A DNA stretch of 54,763 nucleotides from Parachlorella kessleri (Eukaryota > Chlorophyta > Trebouxiophyceae > Chlorellales > Chlorellaceae). The notes beneath the pieces are model-generated. The model worked only from the letters and a program-made list of their open reading frames with translations, ran no database searches and was not told the origin of the DNA. The stretch lies in the NCBI GenBank assembly GCA_001598975.1, contig BBXU01000727.1, forward strand, positions 1 to 54,763, written 5' to 3'. The first letter of the stretch is position 1. Each line of letters opens with the position of its first letter. Shown piece by piece: positions 35,274-47,833 of this stretch. Position numbers and translations under genes: made by a program.

Positions 35274-38200
35274 TCAAAGGCCCGCCTTGCCAGCTGCCGC
35301 AGAACCCTTGGTTGGCGATGTCACTCCTGTAGTGGTGGCCCGGCGCGGTTCAGACATGTGCTGGCTTGCTGCCGAAGCAGATACATTCACTGTCGGGCTC
35401 CTTCCTGCCACCCCAGTAGTAGTTACCCTCCGTGAAGCACCTGTCTGCTTGCTAACTGAGCCAGCAGCGGGACTTCCCTGGACCGAGCCCGCAGGACCCG
35501 AGGCTGGCACACCGGTGCTGGTTGCCCTACGTGCCTGCTGCGCTGCTTGCTGGTCCTTAGGTTTGGTAAGTCCACCATGGCGTAGCCTTGCTGGGGGACT
35601 ATGCCTCCGTAAGCTCGCATGCGGTACTTTGTTGCCGCTTTCGCTGCTGCCAGGGCTACTCTCCCTGGGAGGCCGTCTCGCATCAGCGCCAAAAGTCTTC
35701 CTAGCAGAAAGCCCTGCCCTGTGCGGTCCTTGCTGCGGCCCAGCCTGGCTGCTGTCTACATCAGTCCCTGTCCTCCGGTGCTGAGGCAGCTTTGCAGGTG
35801 TGCCGCCAAAGCTGCCACTGTGCAAATGCGAGCTCCCAGCCACAGCACCAGCAGCCACCATGGCCATTCCACCGGCTGCTTTACGTGCGCTGGTTTGTGG
35901 GGAACTATGCTTGGACCCTTCTGAGCCACGCAGGTGCTGGTCCAAGGGCAAGGCGGACACCAAGGGTGGGCGGAGGGCCTTGTCATGTGCCTCCCGCTCG
36001 GCCTGTATCCTGTGTGCAGCATATGTCACTCCAGGCTGTTTCATACAGGTACGGAAGGCTTTACGGAAGTTCATGTGCAATCCAGCAAGCCTCCCAGTCG
36101 CCTCACCTGCTGAGGGCCTCTTGGTCCCACACATATGCCTTCTCCAGCTGCCTCTTCTCTACATCCTGCCGATACTGCCCTGTAGCAGCGGCTGCAATTG
36201 CATCCCCAGGCGTCTGGACCACTTGCTCTTTAAATACCTGACTGGCCTGCACAAGATCATGGAGGCTAACGAGCATGTCTATGTTGCTCCCAGCCTTGCA
36301 GACTGCCAACAGTACTACTGAAAGTACCCAGCGATGCATACTGCCAACAGTACTGCTGAAAGAACTACTGAAAAAATGGATGGCACACCCACTGCAACGG
36401 TGGCTGCACCACACTACCAAAAATGCCCACTGACCAGTCGCGCAGCCTCGGCTGTGTCATGGTCGTTGTCCATCAACAGACGTTGAATTGCAGCATTCAT
36501 CCTGCCGAGGTATAGCACATCCTCAGGCAGACTGATGGCCTGCTGCGGCATCATGTTCAAGGGCTTTATCCCAAGTATGGTAACACAGATGCTCCTGACA
36601 AATACATTTCCCTGACAGACTTCCATTTGGGAGATCTGTTTATATAAGACTGCAACCTGGCCCAGTTGGGGATCGCACCTGCTTCAGACGTGGTAGAAGG
36701 GAACAGACACGTAATCGAATGTTGGGTACAGGGTCATACGCAAGCAATGTACTTGCATCCATTAGGTAAGCCTGCAGTTGCCAGACATGTTGCATTAGCG
36801 ATCGTCAAGCCGATGATGCCATAATAAAGATTGTAAGATGGACAACTATCAAGATGAAAAGTGAAGAAGTCAACGCAGCCAAGGTCTACAGCACATGTAT
36901 CGGCCATCAGCTACCTTATAGAATGAGCTGCTGAAGCGGCGCAGAGCATGCTCACAAAAGTCTAGGAACACAGCTCGCTGCCTCCAGCTTTTCCCCTGAG
37001 CGAACTCCAATATCAAACGCCCATATAGTGCGGTGCGGTGTTCTGGCTTGGCATAAGGGAGCTGCCAGATGGCAGCGGCAGACTCAGCAGCAGCGCTCAC
37101 AAGGGCAGCAGCGCCGCCAGCCATGTACCGCAGCACCACTGGCAGGAACTTATCATAAACTATATCTGGCGGATAGAACTTGGGGAGCCTACATATGGAT
37201 GGCAGGGAAGAGTTGGGAGACGCTTGGAAGCCTGAGAGAGTATACCCCAGACCGAGCGTGAAGTTAGAGTTGTCAGCTTTGTGCTTGTGAAGGTGGCGAA
37301 TGTGCTAGATTTTGCTGGAATGACCGTGGTCAGCTGCATCGACTCACTCTGCAACTGCACGCAGGAACCCCAGCTGCAACCGCCAGTTATGCCCAGAGTC
37401 CTGCTCCAGCTTCAGCAAGGGCTCCAGCATTTCATCCAGCATCTTGTTGTTCAAGGCCTGGTTGAAGGGCAGGTGGTACTGCAGCCAGAATCAGGGACAT
37501 CAAGACCATGGTCAGCTACGCTGAGCCTGTTACGCTGTGCCACGTCACCTACCACTTGCCTGCAACTCTCGTGCGCAATTTGGCTTGCAGTGGCTGGCTC
37601 CCTGACCACACGCATACACTCGTGCATGCCGGCGTCAGCGACAACCATCAACAGCGGCACAGGCGGCACCAGCTGAGGAGCAAACACTCCCAGTGCAGCT
37701 GACCTGTTCCAAAACCTTTCCAAGATTGCCCGCCAGCGCGCTAACCACCCCTCGGTTCTCGTCTGCAAGTAGCGCAAGCAGGGTGGGGCGCAGGTACTGC
37801 ACACACCTGCAGCGCACCAGCATCTTGCCGGGTCACTTCTGCAGACGAGGGCAAAATTTGGCTCCGCACCTTTAACTCAATTTCCAGTCAAAGCCTTGGA
37901 TCAACAGTGCCAGCGGGGTAGGTGCTGTTCGAGCCTGCTATGCAACGCAGGCGCACCAGGCACTCATCCCTACCTCTCCTTCCCAAGCAAGTCCACCACC
38001 TCATGAAAGGTGTTAGCCACCTCCTGCCTTACACTGGCATCTGGGTCGGCAGCCAGGCGCACCAGCGTGTCGTGCAGATGCGATGCGTACCTGCATAGTG
38101 GCATCAGAGGTGCATGTTGTTTGGGCTACAAAGCACGGGTTTAGACACTGGGTGTGGGCTTCCCACCCACCAAGACTAATGGATAGAAGGAGATAGAGAT

Positions 38201-40822
38201 GGAGAGAAGAGAAGAAAGAAGAAAGTAAAGAAGAAGATAATGATTTTGATACAATTATCGATGTCAAAGATCTGACCATTCATGCCTCCCCTTGGAGCCG
38301 GTGCTGCTTGCACCCCAGAAGCATGTTGGGCTTTGGAAACGATAACATCGAAACCAGCACATGAACGCGTCCGCCCCTATCCGGACAGAGCCAGCGGGTG
38401 CAAAGCCCGCATTGTCCGCACACCCACCTCCTGGGGTTTGCTGCCTTTAATACTGCCAGGAAACCTGCTGCACAGCTGAGGCGCGTCGGCGCATCATGCC
38501 GCCATGCCAGGTTACGAAAACCAGACAGGCAGGTGTTGACTTCTGCATCACCATCCATGTCTGCCACCAGCCGCGCCACCAGGGTGCCAAAAACTGCAGC
38601 TAAACTGCAAAGGGAACAAACAATAAGTTCTTGGGGCACAACACCTTCAGCGGCTAGGTGCTCAAAGTGGTGTGGTAGCACAGTCCCATGGCTCCACTTT
38701 AGTACAAGACCCATGCACAAAGGTTAGCTTACTGTTAGATAGCATACCGCCGCCCGACTCTGCTGCCATGAGTCCAAAACTAGGGCAAACAGAGGGCTAT
38801 GGAGTAGTCGTCACAAGTTCAAATGCCACGCATACTCGGCGTGCACCACCCCGTCCACACGAACAACCAAGTAAAGCAAGATTAATGTTCTATCCTACCA
38901 AAGCTGCCCATGTGCCCCTCACCCCACAAGCGCGCTTAGCCAGTTCCACCGAACCGTGATCCCCCAGTTACGTCCATCCTGTCCTGATGTTGCCCTCTAG
39001 CCCCACCTATGTCTGGCCGCTTCAAAATGCTCCCCATAGGCAAAAACAAGGCAGGCCGTCCCGGCCGCCCCATCCCATTGTGCAGTATGGACCACAAAAT
39101 GCATGTGTACCTAGACACTTGCTGGATACCTTTTTATGAAGGAGGTCATGCTTCGGACTTGACCATACCGACACAACACTCCTCCACAGCAAGGACCGTC
39201 TAGATTTGCAAAAAAAAAAAAAAACAAGAGCACCTGCGGTGCAGCTCTACATGTGGGTCAGGAAGTCTGCAGTGCTGCAAGAAGGTGGCCAGCACAGCAC
39301 GCCGCGCTGGCCGCGACAGGGCATAACCAGCAGCTTCTGGCCCAGTAGCCTGCTGCAGAACGTCAGCAAGACTTTGCCATGCTACTGCGCGGACCGGCAC
39401 CTGCAAAAAAAGTGCCTGCCTGTTTTGAGCACTTTTAAGGACATAGACGTGGTACCAATGCAGTGGCAACATGTGAAAACATTCAGGTGAGATGATATAT
39501 GCTCCATGCACCAAGTAGTTGTCAGCTGGCAGGCTAGAATAGAACCCCATGATCGCAGCGCATACAAGCTGACCAGCTCCTGACCTCCTCGTCTTCTAGC
39601 AGCACGAGTAGCTCGTCGGCAACCTTATCTATGGCCGCTGCCTTGCCCGTGAGGGCCCGCACAAAGTGCGGGAGACCCTGACACATGGCGCTGCGCACCT
39701 CAAACTCCACATCCTGCAGCACCGTGTATGGTTGCCCAGTTAGCCAAATGCAAAACATAGTAAAGCCAACCTCGGCGCACCAATCGCCTCTCAACATCTA
39801 CATGGACGTAAGCTGTTGGTCCAAGTGATGCACTTAGGCACCTGGCATAGAGAGAGGACCAAGCCCAGCAGCCGGCCTTCAACTCCTTCAGGCGGGAGGG
39901 CAGGTGCAAGTAAAGCCACCAACCTGTACATGGCATAAACCGGGAATTTGTACCAACATGCACATCGTTTATGGCCAGCAAAGACTTGAAAGGGGATTAG
40001 AATCTGCACCACCGCACCAGTGTGTTGAAGCTGCTCCCCGATAGCAGACCTTACCTGCTGCACAGGCAGCGCGACGGCACCGAATGAGTTGCTCCGGAAC
40101 CCGCCAGGGCCAGCACAGCTGGCAACACCCTGCTGTGCAGGGTCTGCCGATCCAGGACCATCACCAAACTGCCAAAGCAGTCTTCCCAAGCTTCTCCCAG
40201 TTCGACTGAGCTGGTAATGTCAACGGCGCGTGGCAAGACGATGGGCAGCACCAAGTCTACCACTTGGGTAGGACCGAGCAGACGCTTGGACATTATACAA
40301 GCAAGGCCCCTCGCCAGCGTCTCCTAGAGGTGGATACACAACGCTGAGTAAGCTGCATGTGCTAGCAAGTGTATGTGTCTGCTGCTGCACAGCCAACGGC
40401 TTGCGCAGACGCTAACAGCGATGCTAAAGAGCGTGCTACAGCACTGCTGATATTCGTAAGGCCCGCGTCGCACCTGCCCATCCTCATCAAGTGCACTGGC
40501 AAGGCCCTCGAGCTGCGATGATAGGGCAGATAGTGCCGCTTGTCCGCTGCCTTGCACCAGGCCTGCCAGGTTTTCTGCCAGAAACCTTTGCTGGAAGGGC
40601 TCCCCAGCCACATACAACTGTGCCTTCTCTGTGTCTGTAAGGGAGTCTGGGACCTGCAAGAGAGTACACCAGCGCATGCCCTATCAGCCTTCAGCGGCAG
40701 CGGTGCCCCACTTCACCGCCGCAAGGCTAACTTGCCGTGAGACGCTGAATCTCTTCATCTGTCACGGCTTGAGCTACGAAACTTTCCGGGGCAAGAATGG
40801 GCACCTCGCTCACGGCCTCCAT
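35274..40822 (-). CDS. HEAT-repeat protein, PP4 regulatory subunit 1-like, with a basic Ser/Thr tail
   Basis: Start ATG at 40822 (MEAVSEVPILAPESFVAQAV), then exon 40653-40474 and a long chain of exons to the stop at 35274. Many exons carry paired amphipathic HEAT helices: VDLVLPIVLPRAVDITSS, DTLVRLAADPDASVRQEV, RPTLLALLADENRGVVSAL, FNQALNNKMLDEMLEPLLK. The all-HEAT build, DPDASVRQEV-type turns and overall order resemble protein phosphatase 4 regulatory subunit 1 (and, more distantly, the PP2A scaffold), which hold phosphatase catalytic subunits. I infer a phosphatase scaffold. The last coding region, about 36045-35274, is disordered, rich in Ser, Ala, Gly, Lys and Arg, with three RR[AV]T-x-TGV repeats. 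The first intron (40735-40654) begins with GC. Internal exon borders between 40 and 36 kb are only partly resolved. Confidence 0.7.
36301..36363. repeat. 39-bp tandem duplication at an intron end of the HEAT gene
   Basis: Two copies (from about 36302 and 36341) share ACTGCCAACAGTACT-CTGAAAG. On the minus strand each ends in GTTGGCAG, which looks like a splice acceptor just before the exon reading CKAGSNIDMLVSLHDLVQ. Confidence 0.8.
38181..38243 (+). repeat. Purine-rich tract in the HEAT gene
   Basis: About 60 bases of almost pure A and G on the plus strand, which is a pyrimidine tract on the gene's sense strand. It lies in an intron of the HEAT gene. Confidence 0.8.
39210..39224 (+). repeat. 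A15 homopolymer
   Basis: A run of 15 A (T15 on the sense strand of the HEAT gene), probably part of an intron's pyrimidine-rich 3' end, or an assembly-sensitive spot. Confidence 0.85.
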
Positions 40823-41906
40823 TCCGAAGTCCCCAATCTTTGGGCTTATGAGAGGGCAGCATACTGAGAGCAAGGGTGTTACTCAACCGTGCCTGCTTTG
40901 GTCCTGCTTTGGACTAAATGGCGCGGGCGCGCTGTGTCAGCCCTACGCAGCCTTTCCTTACAATTTCGTTTCCATCTACACCTTGCAGTACTTCGACTTC
41001 CTTACATCGGCATATCCCAACTAAAGCCCGAAGGGATGAAGGGTGCCGGAAAAGACTTAGTCGCCCAGGTGTGTAAGCATGCCAACCTAAAGTATTGGTA
41101 GTTGTTGATGGTGGCAGGCAAATCGAGGGAGATAGGGGTGCAAGTGCACTGGCACATTGGTATTTTAAACAATTCTTTCTGGCCATATGTAGAAGTGGTG
41201 GTCAGCATATACAACCCAACAAGCGTGATTGAGACAAGTTGTCAACCCCTGCCGCCAGGTGCAAGGGTGGGAAAGCGTGGGTAGATCACTGTGCGACAAT
41301 ACCCCATACCCGAAAATGAACTAGCAGCATCGTGATGTAACAGAAGGCCGGGCCAACAGAAGGGACGACTGCACAACGTTGACAAAAATTATAGTAGTTG
41401 GGTCCGTGCTGCTCGTGCACATGTAGGCTGCAAGTAATCCGATGACAGTCACTGACTCTGAGCAGACTGGCAGTCTGCTGTTCGAGTCACTCAGACAGTG
41501 CTTGCACGCCCGACTGCAACAAAAGCGCAAGTCGTTGGCTCAGATTCTGCGTTTCTGAGCATACCCTACCACCATAAGTCACCATGCAGGGCTGGCCTGG
41601 CTGCGCCTGAGAGCCACTCTCAGGCAGCCCTTGGGTAATCGGTGGGCCACCTGCAACCCAACAACAACTTCGTCTAGCTTCATTACCTTTATCGTTGCCA
41701 GGGGCGCCCCAGCCGCTACCAGGGCACTCCGGTGGGTGCAATTGGTAAGAAGAAGCCTTGCGGCAAGATCTCCATGTTTGGCACCACAAACCAGTGCCTC
41801 CTGTCCCAACTGGCTTGGTGCCCGCATGGAGTGACTAAGCCGTCGTTCTTAGAGCCATGCCAAAGGTCGCGACACTGTTAAGGGGCTGACAAGGCCGCAT
41901 GCTCAC
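40823..41906. other. Spacer between the HEAT gene and the lipase gene
   Basis: HEAT gene promoter side and lipase 3' UTR side. A near-palindromic stretch lies at about 41449-41499 (core CAGACTGGCAGTCTG). No further gene is supported. Confidence 0.45.
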
Positions 41907-44900
41907 TTACCCGCCACACTGAGAGCCAGCAGCCCCGTCGGACTTCTCTGACAACCAGCAGGTGTTGTGAGCCTCGTCCCCAGGGACAAACTGGCTGAAG
42001 AAGCATTTGTACGCGCAGCTGTGAGTGGCGGTGAAAAAGTTGATACTCCAGCAGATCTGCCAGATAGACACGTCTGACCAGGCCTCCTGATCCTGCAGCA
42101 GCAGGAGCACTATGCAGCAGGGTGCGTCAGGATGCATCAGCTGCTCTCATGTTCAGCGATGGACACATGTGAAGAATGCAGCAACGCTCAATATCACCTA
42201 CAGTGGCTGCGCAGCGCGGAATGGCGATGGTCCCAGTCAGCAGCAGAAAGGGCACCTTAAACAAGTGCAGAGACCTAAGGTGCATGTGAGACTTTTTGGC
42301 GGACAACACAGCCGTGGTTGTATCGCAGGACACTCCCAGGGTTGAGTTTAAGCACCTGGGGAAGATGTCCGGGTCCAAAGACCACCCCTCCCCCGATGGC
42401 CTCAAATGGCCACTGCTTTGCATTGCCCGGCTGGTCAGTGGGGACGATGCTGAACTGCGGGCAAATAACAGCCCTGGTTGGAAGAATAGGCACAAGCCCC
42501 CTATCAAATACCCCAGCTAGTCCTTCTTGATGTGCAACTTGCACAGCCACAGTTCGGGCAGCCAAACCCACGGCAGCCTTCAGCAGGACAAAGCTTCCCA
42601 TGCACAACCAAACGGTCGGGTTCAGCACTGCACTTTGTGACCCTGAATTTGGCTGCACACAGCTCAGTGGCAGTGCAACTCACTTGGGGGAGCAAGACGT
42701 CCTTCTGTGTGCAAGCAGGGAAGGCAGGCTCACAGGGGACCTGCAGCCAGAACAAGTGGGCAGGCCTGTCCAGTGACTGCCCACTTGGTGCCATAGCGCC
42801 ATTGCATGGCGTCCTATGGCCTCCAGCGATCCGGTGGGCATACAGCCTGGTATAGATGCCACAGGGTGCCTACAGGCATGCCAGCTCGAGACTCTCCTAC
42901 ACGCCCTCTCTACAGATGGGAGGACAGTGATGTTCAGCGACAGCAAGAGCTGCTAGGCCACCAGTATGCGGTGCTCAGCCATCGGCCCTCACACCCACAG
43001 AACCTACTGGCATAGCAATCCGGAGAGCATGGCAGTGGTGAGCATGGAGCAACATAGCCCCCCCTGCTGAGTGCTCACCTGGGGGATGGCGTCATACTGG
43101 AAAACGATTCTCCGTGCATTCACTCGCTCATTGAAGTAGTCAACAAACTCAGGGCCTCCCACATTCAGGGGCGCTGACAGCGAGGCGCTGACTGTAGGAG
43201 CTGCCTCGGGGCCCAGCTGTTCATCCAAGTAGCTCTGGATTGCCAGGCTCAGCAGGGTGCCAACACCACTGCCCAGGGAGTGCCCTCCAACAAACACCTG
43301 AACAAAAGAGGCACGGCTCCCAGTAGCAAGGGTAGCTGGGAGGCGCTCAATGCGGGCACGCTGGCAGGGTGGGTTGTAAGCTCATGCGAGAAGTGGGCGG
43401 CAGCAGTGGCAGGCACAGCATCGGCCTAAACAGCTGCAACTGCATGGGACTGCTACAATAACAGGCTGCAACGGGGTCATCGTGACAAAGCTTGCCTGAT
43501 CTGCCGCCCCCTGTTCAACAACCACAGTGTCCAGCGCCTCTTCAACACCTGGCCAGAGCTGCTGGTAGAGCTGAGCCACGCCCCAGTGGACAGGCTTGTT
43601 GCCCAGGTACCGACTGTGTTCTGTGGTCTGGTTGTAAGCAAGGTCCAGGACCCATTCAAAACCAAAGACCGTCCTGCGCACAATAATAGCCTGCACTCCA
43701 GGGGCGGCATGTGCAAGGTGGGTCTCAGATCATGGTGGGGCGGGGGCGCTGCCAGGGCGCTGCCAGGAAGCATGGGGTTATCCAAAACCGTGGGAAGAAG
43801 GTCTGGCGGAACACTGAGCATGCGAGTTGAATGAACCCCGTCAGCGGCAGGTCCGCAGCCCCGCGCGCCTTATAGTCACTACTCAGCACCCCCTGTTCAG
43901 CATGTGCAAACCATCGCCTCCTTGCAAGCCGCCCCCTCGCTCAACGGGGCGGCCCACTACTGCTGCCTAGCTGGCGTGCCCTGCTCACCAGCTGCTGCTC
44001 CTGGGGCTGGTGGAGCACCACAGCGAACGGCACAGGCCCAGGTGCACTACGGCCTGTTGGGTCGGTGATGTTCAGGACGGACACCAGCTCCCAGCCTCTT
44101 GGTACCATCAGGGCCTCGCTGGTGTCGCCTGAAGCAGCGCAGCCGGCATAGATGGCAAGGTTGGCGGCGTTCCTGTAAAGCCTGCAGGTGCGCAACGACG
44201 ATATATCACAGGGAGGGGCCAAGTGAGTGTGCCCTGACAGGAAGCATGGGAAAAACCGCTGTTAACAATGTGAAGCTCTGGTTGAGCACGGCGCGCAGCT
44301 CAGAGCTACTAAAGATTGCTGCTGTCGGCACGGTTGACATATGAGCTTGCAACAAAGGCAGCCATGGGGTTGGATGGTGAGGCAACGCCAGGATAAGCAT
44401 GACCACTGGGGTGAATGTCGGACGTGCAACCCATGAGGGCTACACATAGCCATGTAGCCGCCATGTTTCTACCAGCGCGTTACAAGATGTATCACCTGAA
44501 CATTAATCCCATGCTCCCTTGCAATATCTCTCACCATGCCCAGGTCGCACCCTCAGCCTCAATCAAATCTGTGGCATTGGAGAGATCGATAAGCAGGGGC
44601 CTCACATCATCAAAGACTGTGGGGGACCCTGCTGGTTCAATCTACATGGCAGTAAGCAACACCGTGGCCGCCCACATGGTGGCATAGAACGCGCCGGCTG
44701 GCCTGAGGGGGCGGGTGACAAGCAAGCAAGTCTGGATCAGACCTGCACTCTGCCCTACCTTGGGACAAAGTTGACAGCAATTCAATAACTCCGGCCCCAG
44801 CCTGTGAGGAGGGCCCACCATTGTAGGCAACGTCATCGAGGGCCTCCGAGGCCTAGAGAGTCCCTTGACACATTGTAGGCAAGGCAGCTCAGGCATTGTC

Positions 44901-45642
44901 ACTGTCACTGCCCAAAGCTGGAACGATTCTGCCATGCAGGAAGCTGAAAACAAGAAGAAGTAGCTGCTGCGCACGGGACGGTGTGCAATTTGGGACCCCT
45001 GCCTGTGGCATACCTGGGTCCCAGCCGCGCAGGGTGGGGCATTGCCAGAGCCGGCCGCTAGTACAGTGGAAAGCAGGGCAACGTCGGTGCAGGCCAGGTT
45101 GTCGCCCAGAATCCAAGGGCACAGTTGGCCTGCACCGGGGCAGCGCTGGCTGGGAAACTGACGTTTAAAACCTATTTGAGGTTGAAGGTGTACCTTCACT
45201 TAGATCCAGAGGGGAAACCCAGGCAGTAGAGTTTCCAGCAGCCCAGTAGGTGTATGGGAACACGCTCGCAGCAAGCAAGGTGATGTGGACAAATGGGGAG
45301 GCATTGCTTGGGTGGGCGGAGCCACTCTGGCTTGTATCACAGTCATCGTACCTGCGGGAGGAGCACTAAAGCCACCCAGTAGGCCAAGGATCGTGGGTGG
45401 CAGGCCCTGACACAGAGGGCCTGTGGTGCTCACAGCCACACCCCTCACAATGGCAAGAAGGCCTGCAAAGCAAGCAGGGCTGGTGGAGTGGAGGAAGGTG
45501 CCTCCGACTGGAGCTCCACGTGTAGACAAAGGCTATACACGGCCAGCAGCAAAGTCTGACCGTGGAGGGCAAGCAAGCCGTGTCGAGTCTTCTTACCCAA
45601 CACGGTTGTGACTTTTAGGCAGCCCAGGGACGACACAGACAT
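41907..45642 (-). CDS. Secreted class-3 (fungal-type) lipase
   Basis: Start ATG at 45642. Exon 45642-45597 joined to 45462-45352 gives a signal peptide (MSVSSLGCLKVTTVL followed by GLLAIVRGVAVS). Exons 45129-45014 and 44852-44759 follow in phase. The alpha/beta-hydrolase part has an oxyanion-side strand (AIIVRRTVFGFEWVLDLAY), WGVAQLYQQLWPGVEEAL, then the nucleophile elbow VGGHSLGSGVGTLL (G-H-S-L-G) and NARRIVFQYDAIPQV. A Cys-rich C-terminal part follows (PCEPAFPACTQ; FFTATHSCAYKCFFSQFV) and ends at 41907. Ser in GHSLG is the nucleophile. A candidate Asp lies in the FQYDAIPQV region, and the catalytic His is not assigned with certainty. Paired cysteines fit a secreted enzyme acting on acyl-glycerols or other esters; the substrate is unknown. 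Exons between 44500 and 44200 are not fully phased. Confidence 0.82.
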
Positions 45643-47833
45643 GTTGTATGAAGAGTTGGTCACTTCACCAGGGATTCAGGTGACGGATATCTTGGAGAAA
45701 GGACTACATGCACAAATGCAGTAGTATCCAATCCAAGTCACCATGGATGGTGAGTCCTCGAAGTGCCCTCCGGACCGCACGCTAGACTCGGATATTGTCG
45801 TGCTGGCAGTTTTCACCTAGAAGACTGGCGATGTGTCCACTGTCTCAGGTTCCGTAGCGCGCAGATCAGAGTGACTAATAAATCATGTCAGCCTCCCTTA
45901 CGCCGAAATCCATGCTGAGGGTCGAACAAGCTATCGGTGCCTCCCGTCAGTGTATAAACCAATATTGGAGTTAACTTGCCTCCACAAGCAGCGTGAGGCT
46001 TCTTGGGTATACCCGAATGCTGGCAAAACCAGCACTGCAGTGCACTGCTAGTACCGTAGTTTAATACGGGTGACCACCGGCACGCAGGAGAAGAGACGGT
46101 GGCCCTCACCTGGCACAGGTCTTTATAGCCGCAGGGCATACAGAGATAGGTAGACTTTACAGCCAACTAGCATCCCACCAAGGCAGCAGCAGCAGCAGCA
46201 GCAGCAGCAAGCCAGCCAACATCTCTTGGCAGCCAGGGCAGCTGCCATCAGGCCCCTGCTGCTGACAGCAGCCCCATCACCACCGTTCCGTTTCCCAGTG
46301 TTCGGTTCCTTTTTCGTCCAGTTGATCCCTACACGGAATCGGGTCGAGCCAGGAGCCAACCTTAAATTGGTGCCAGGAAGTAGGAGGACCTCTCCAAATC
46401 GGAGGTCCCACCAAGGCAACGTTACTCGTCAAGATGCGGTGGGTGCGCTGCACGACTCAACCCTGGGTGTGCTGCCCTGCTTGAGCTACAGGGCGTTAGG
46501 TTGGAACAGGATGCGGTGGCCTACACTAGCATGCTCTGTGAGGGCTAATCGAGCTGCTCCCTGAGCTCTCATAGCAAACTTGGTCAGTGCACTTACCGCA
46601 GTGGTACTGTTCCAGTGTGGCAAGATCACCTGTCGGGGCATTGCGACTGGGAATGCGAGTAAAAGTGCTGGACTCTGCCACCCTGGGACCCTCATCGGGG
46701 GAAACTGCTCCTAGGAGGCTGCCCCGGGGCCTTCATGCCTAAGGTCTTACCTCCCTTGGATGTCTTAGCATTTGACCAAGTTGTGTGCCTGGCCACAGGT
46801 TAGGCCTACCGTGATGGTTGCAGTTCAGTGCATGTGATAGCTCACATGGCCAAAGTCATACTTGCGCTTCGGGCAAGTTTTGCTTCAGCTCCCCACGCAT
46901 TTTATTTAAAGCACAGTTAAATCCGTCCTCACCCTTTCTGGATGGCGGCAGGAAGCGTTGTCATGTGAACTGTTAGCGCTTAGGTTTCAGGCTGAGTCAG
47001 TGAGGGAGGGTCCAGCATGGTTGCAAGGTAATCTCTTGCAGCTTGGCTGAAAGCCTTATTTTTTACATACACATATTCCTGGCTTGCTTTCTATTAAAGC
47101 GCTCATGCCTGACACAACTCACTGTGTGTCTGACCCGTGGATAGGCTGCAGCTGGCGGCTGGCTGACTGTGGGGGTCCCTAAGGATGTTGCCCGAGTCAT
47201 TTATCCTTGTACGTGTTGCATAGGGGTCTTGTAAGCCGCTACCAAATGTAGTACGAGGTATAGTGTCAGACAGCCGGCCTCTGTGCGGTAACACGCCCGA
47301 CTGATCCGCATTTTTGGCCCTAGCTACCCTCCGGAAAGTGGAAAAGGGCCAAGGATTACCGCACAGGACAACCAAGCGTCGAGTTCACCAAAGAGGAGGG
47401 CACACTGCTCTGCTATATTTTACCTCAAAGACTGAGTGAACGCCTCTGGGACTGGTAGCACTGGTACGGCACGCCAGTACGCAAGGACGCAGGCAAGCCA
47501 AAGGTATGTGCAGCCCCATTATTTCAAACCTGTAGACAATGCCTTTGACGTCCTCTGCTTCTAGTAGACTGGAGCCACTGCACTTGGCACGTATCCACGT
47601 TTGATCACATAGTGCTCCCCTTCCCTCTGCCCGCCCGTCACACTGCCTGTCACCAGTTGTTTCCGAAGCGGTGATACATGATCCCTTCTCGTGGTCACAA
47701 GTACCCTCAGCTCTTGCCGGTACGACTCGATCGTGCTTGACATCCTTGCCATGGCAGAGTTAGCCCGGTTCAACCACGCAATAGGCACCCACTTCAACAA
47801 ATGTTACCGGTATGTGCCTGCAGCTTGTGAAAA
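45643..47833. other. Divergent spacer between the lipase and LPMO-like genes
   Basis: About 2.2 kb with no supported gene. It holds a (GCA)9 microsatellite (46183-46209), a short hairpin (GGACCTC...GAGGTCC near 46387-46410) and scattered open stretches without family motifs. It would carry both promoters. Confidence 0.45.
46183..46209 (+). repeat. (GCA)9 trinucleotide repeat
   Basis: Nine uninterrupted GCA units in non-coding sequence. Confidence 0.95.

Noticed and set aside
41449..41499. Near-palindrome around CAGACTGGCAGTCTG
   Set aside because: Only the 7-bp core arms are perfect; the outer pairing is patchy, so it is not clearly more than chance.
46370..46395. TGGTGCCAGGAAGTAGG resembling a retroelement primer-binding site
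   Set aside because: No flanking long terminal repeats and no gag, protease or reverse transcriptase coding were seen nearby.
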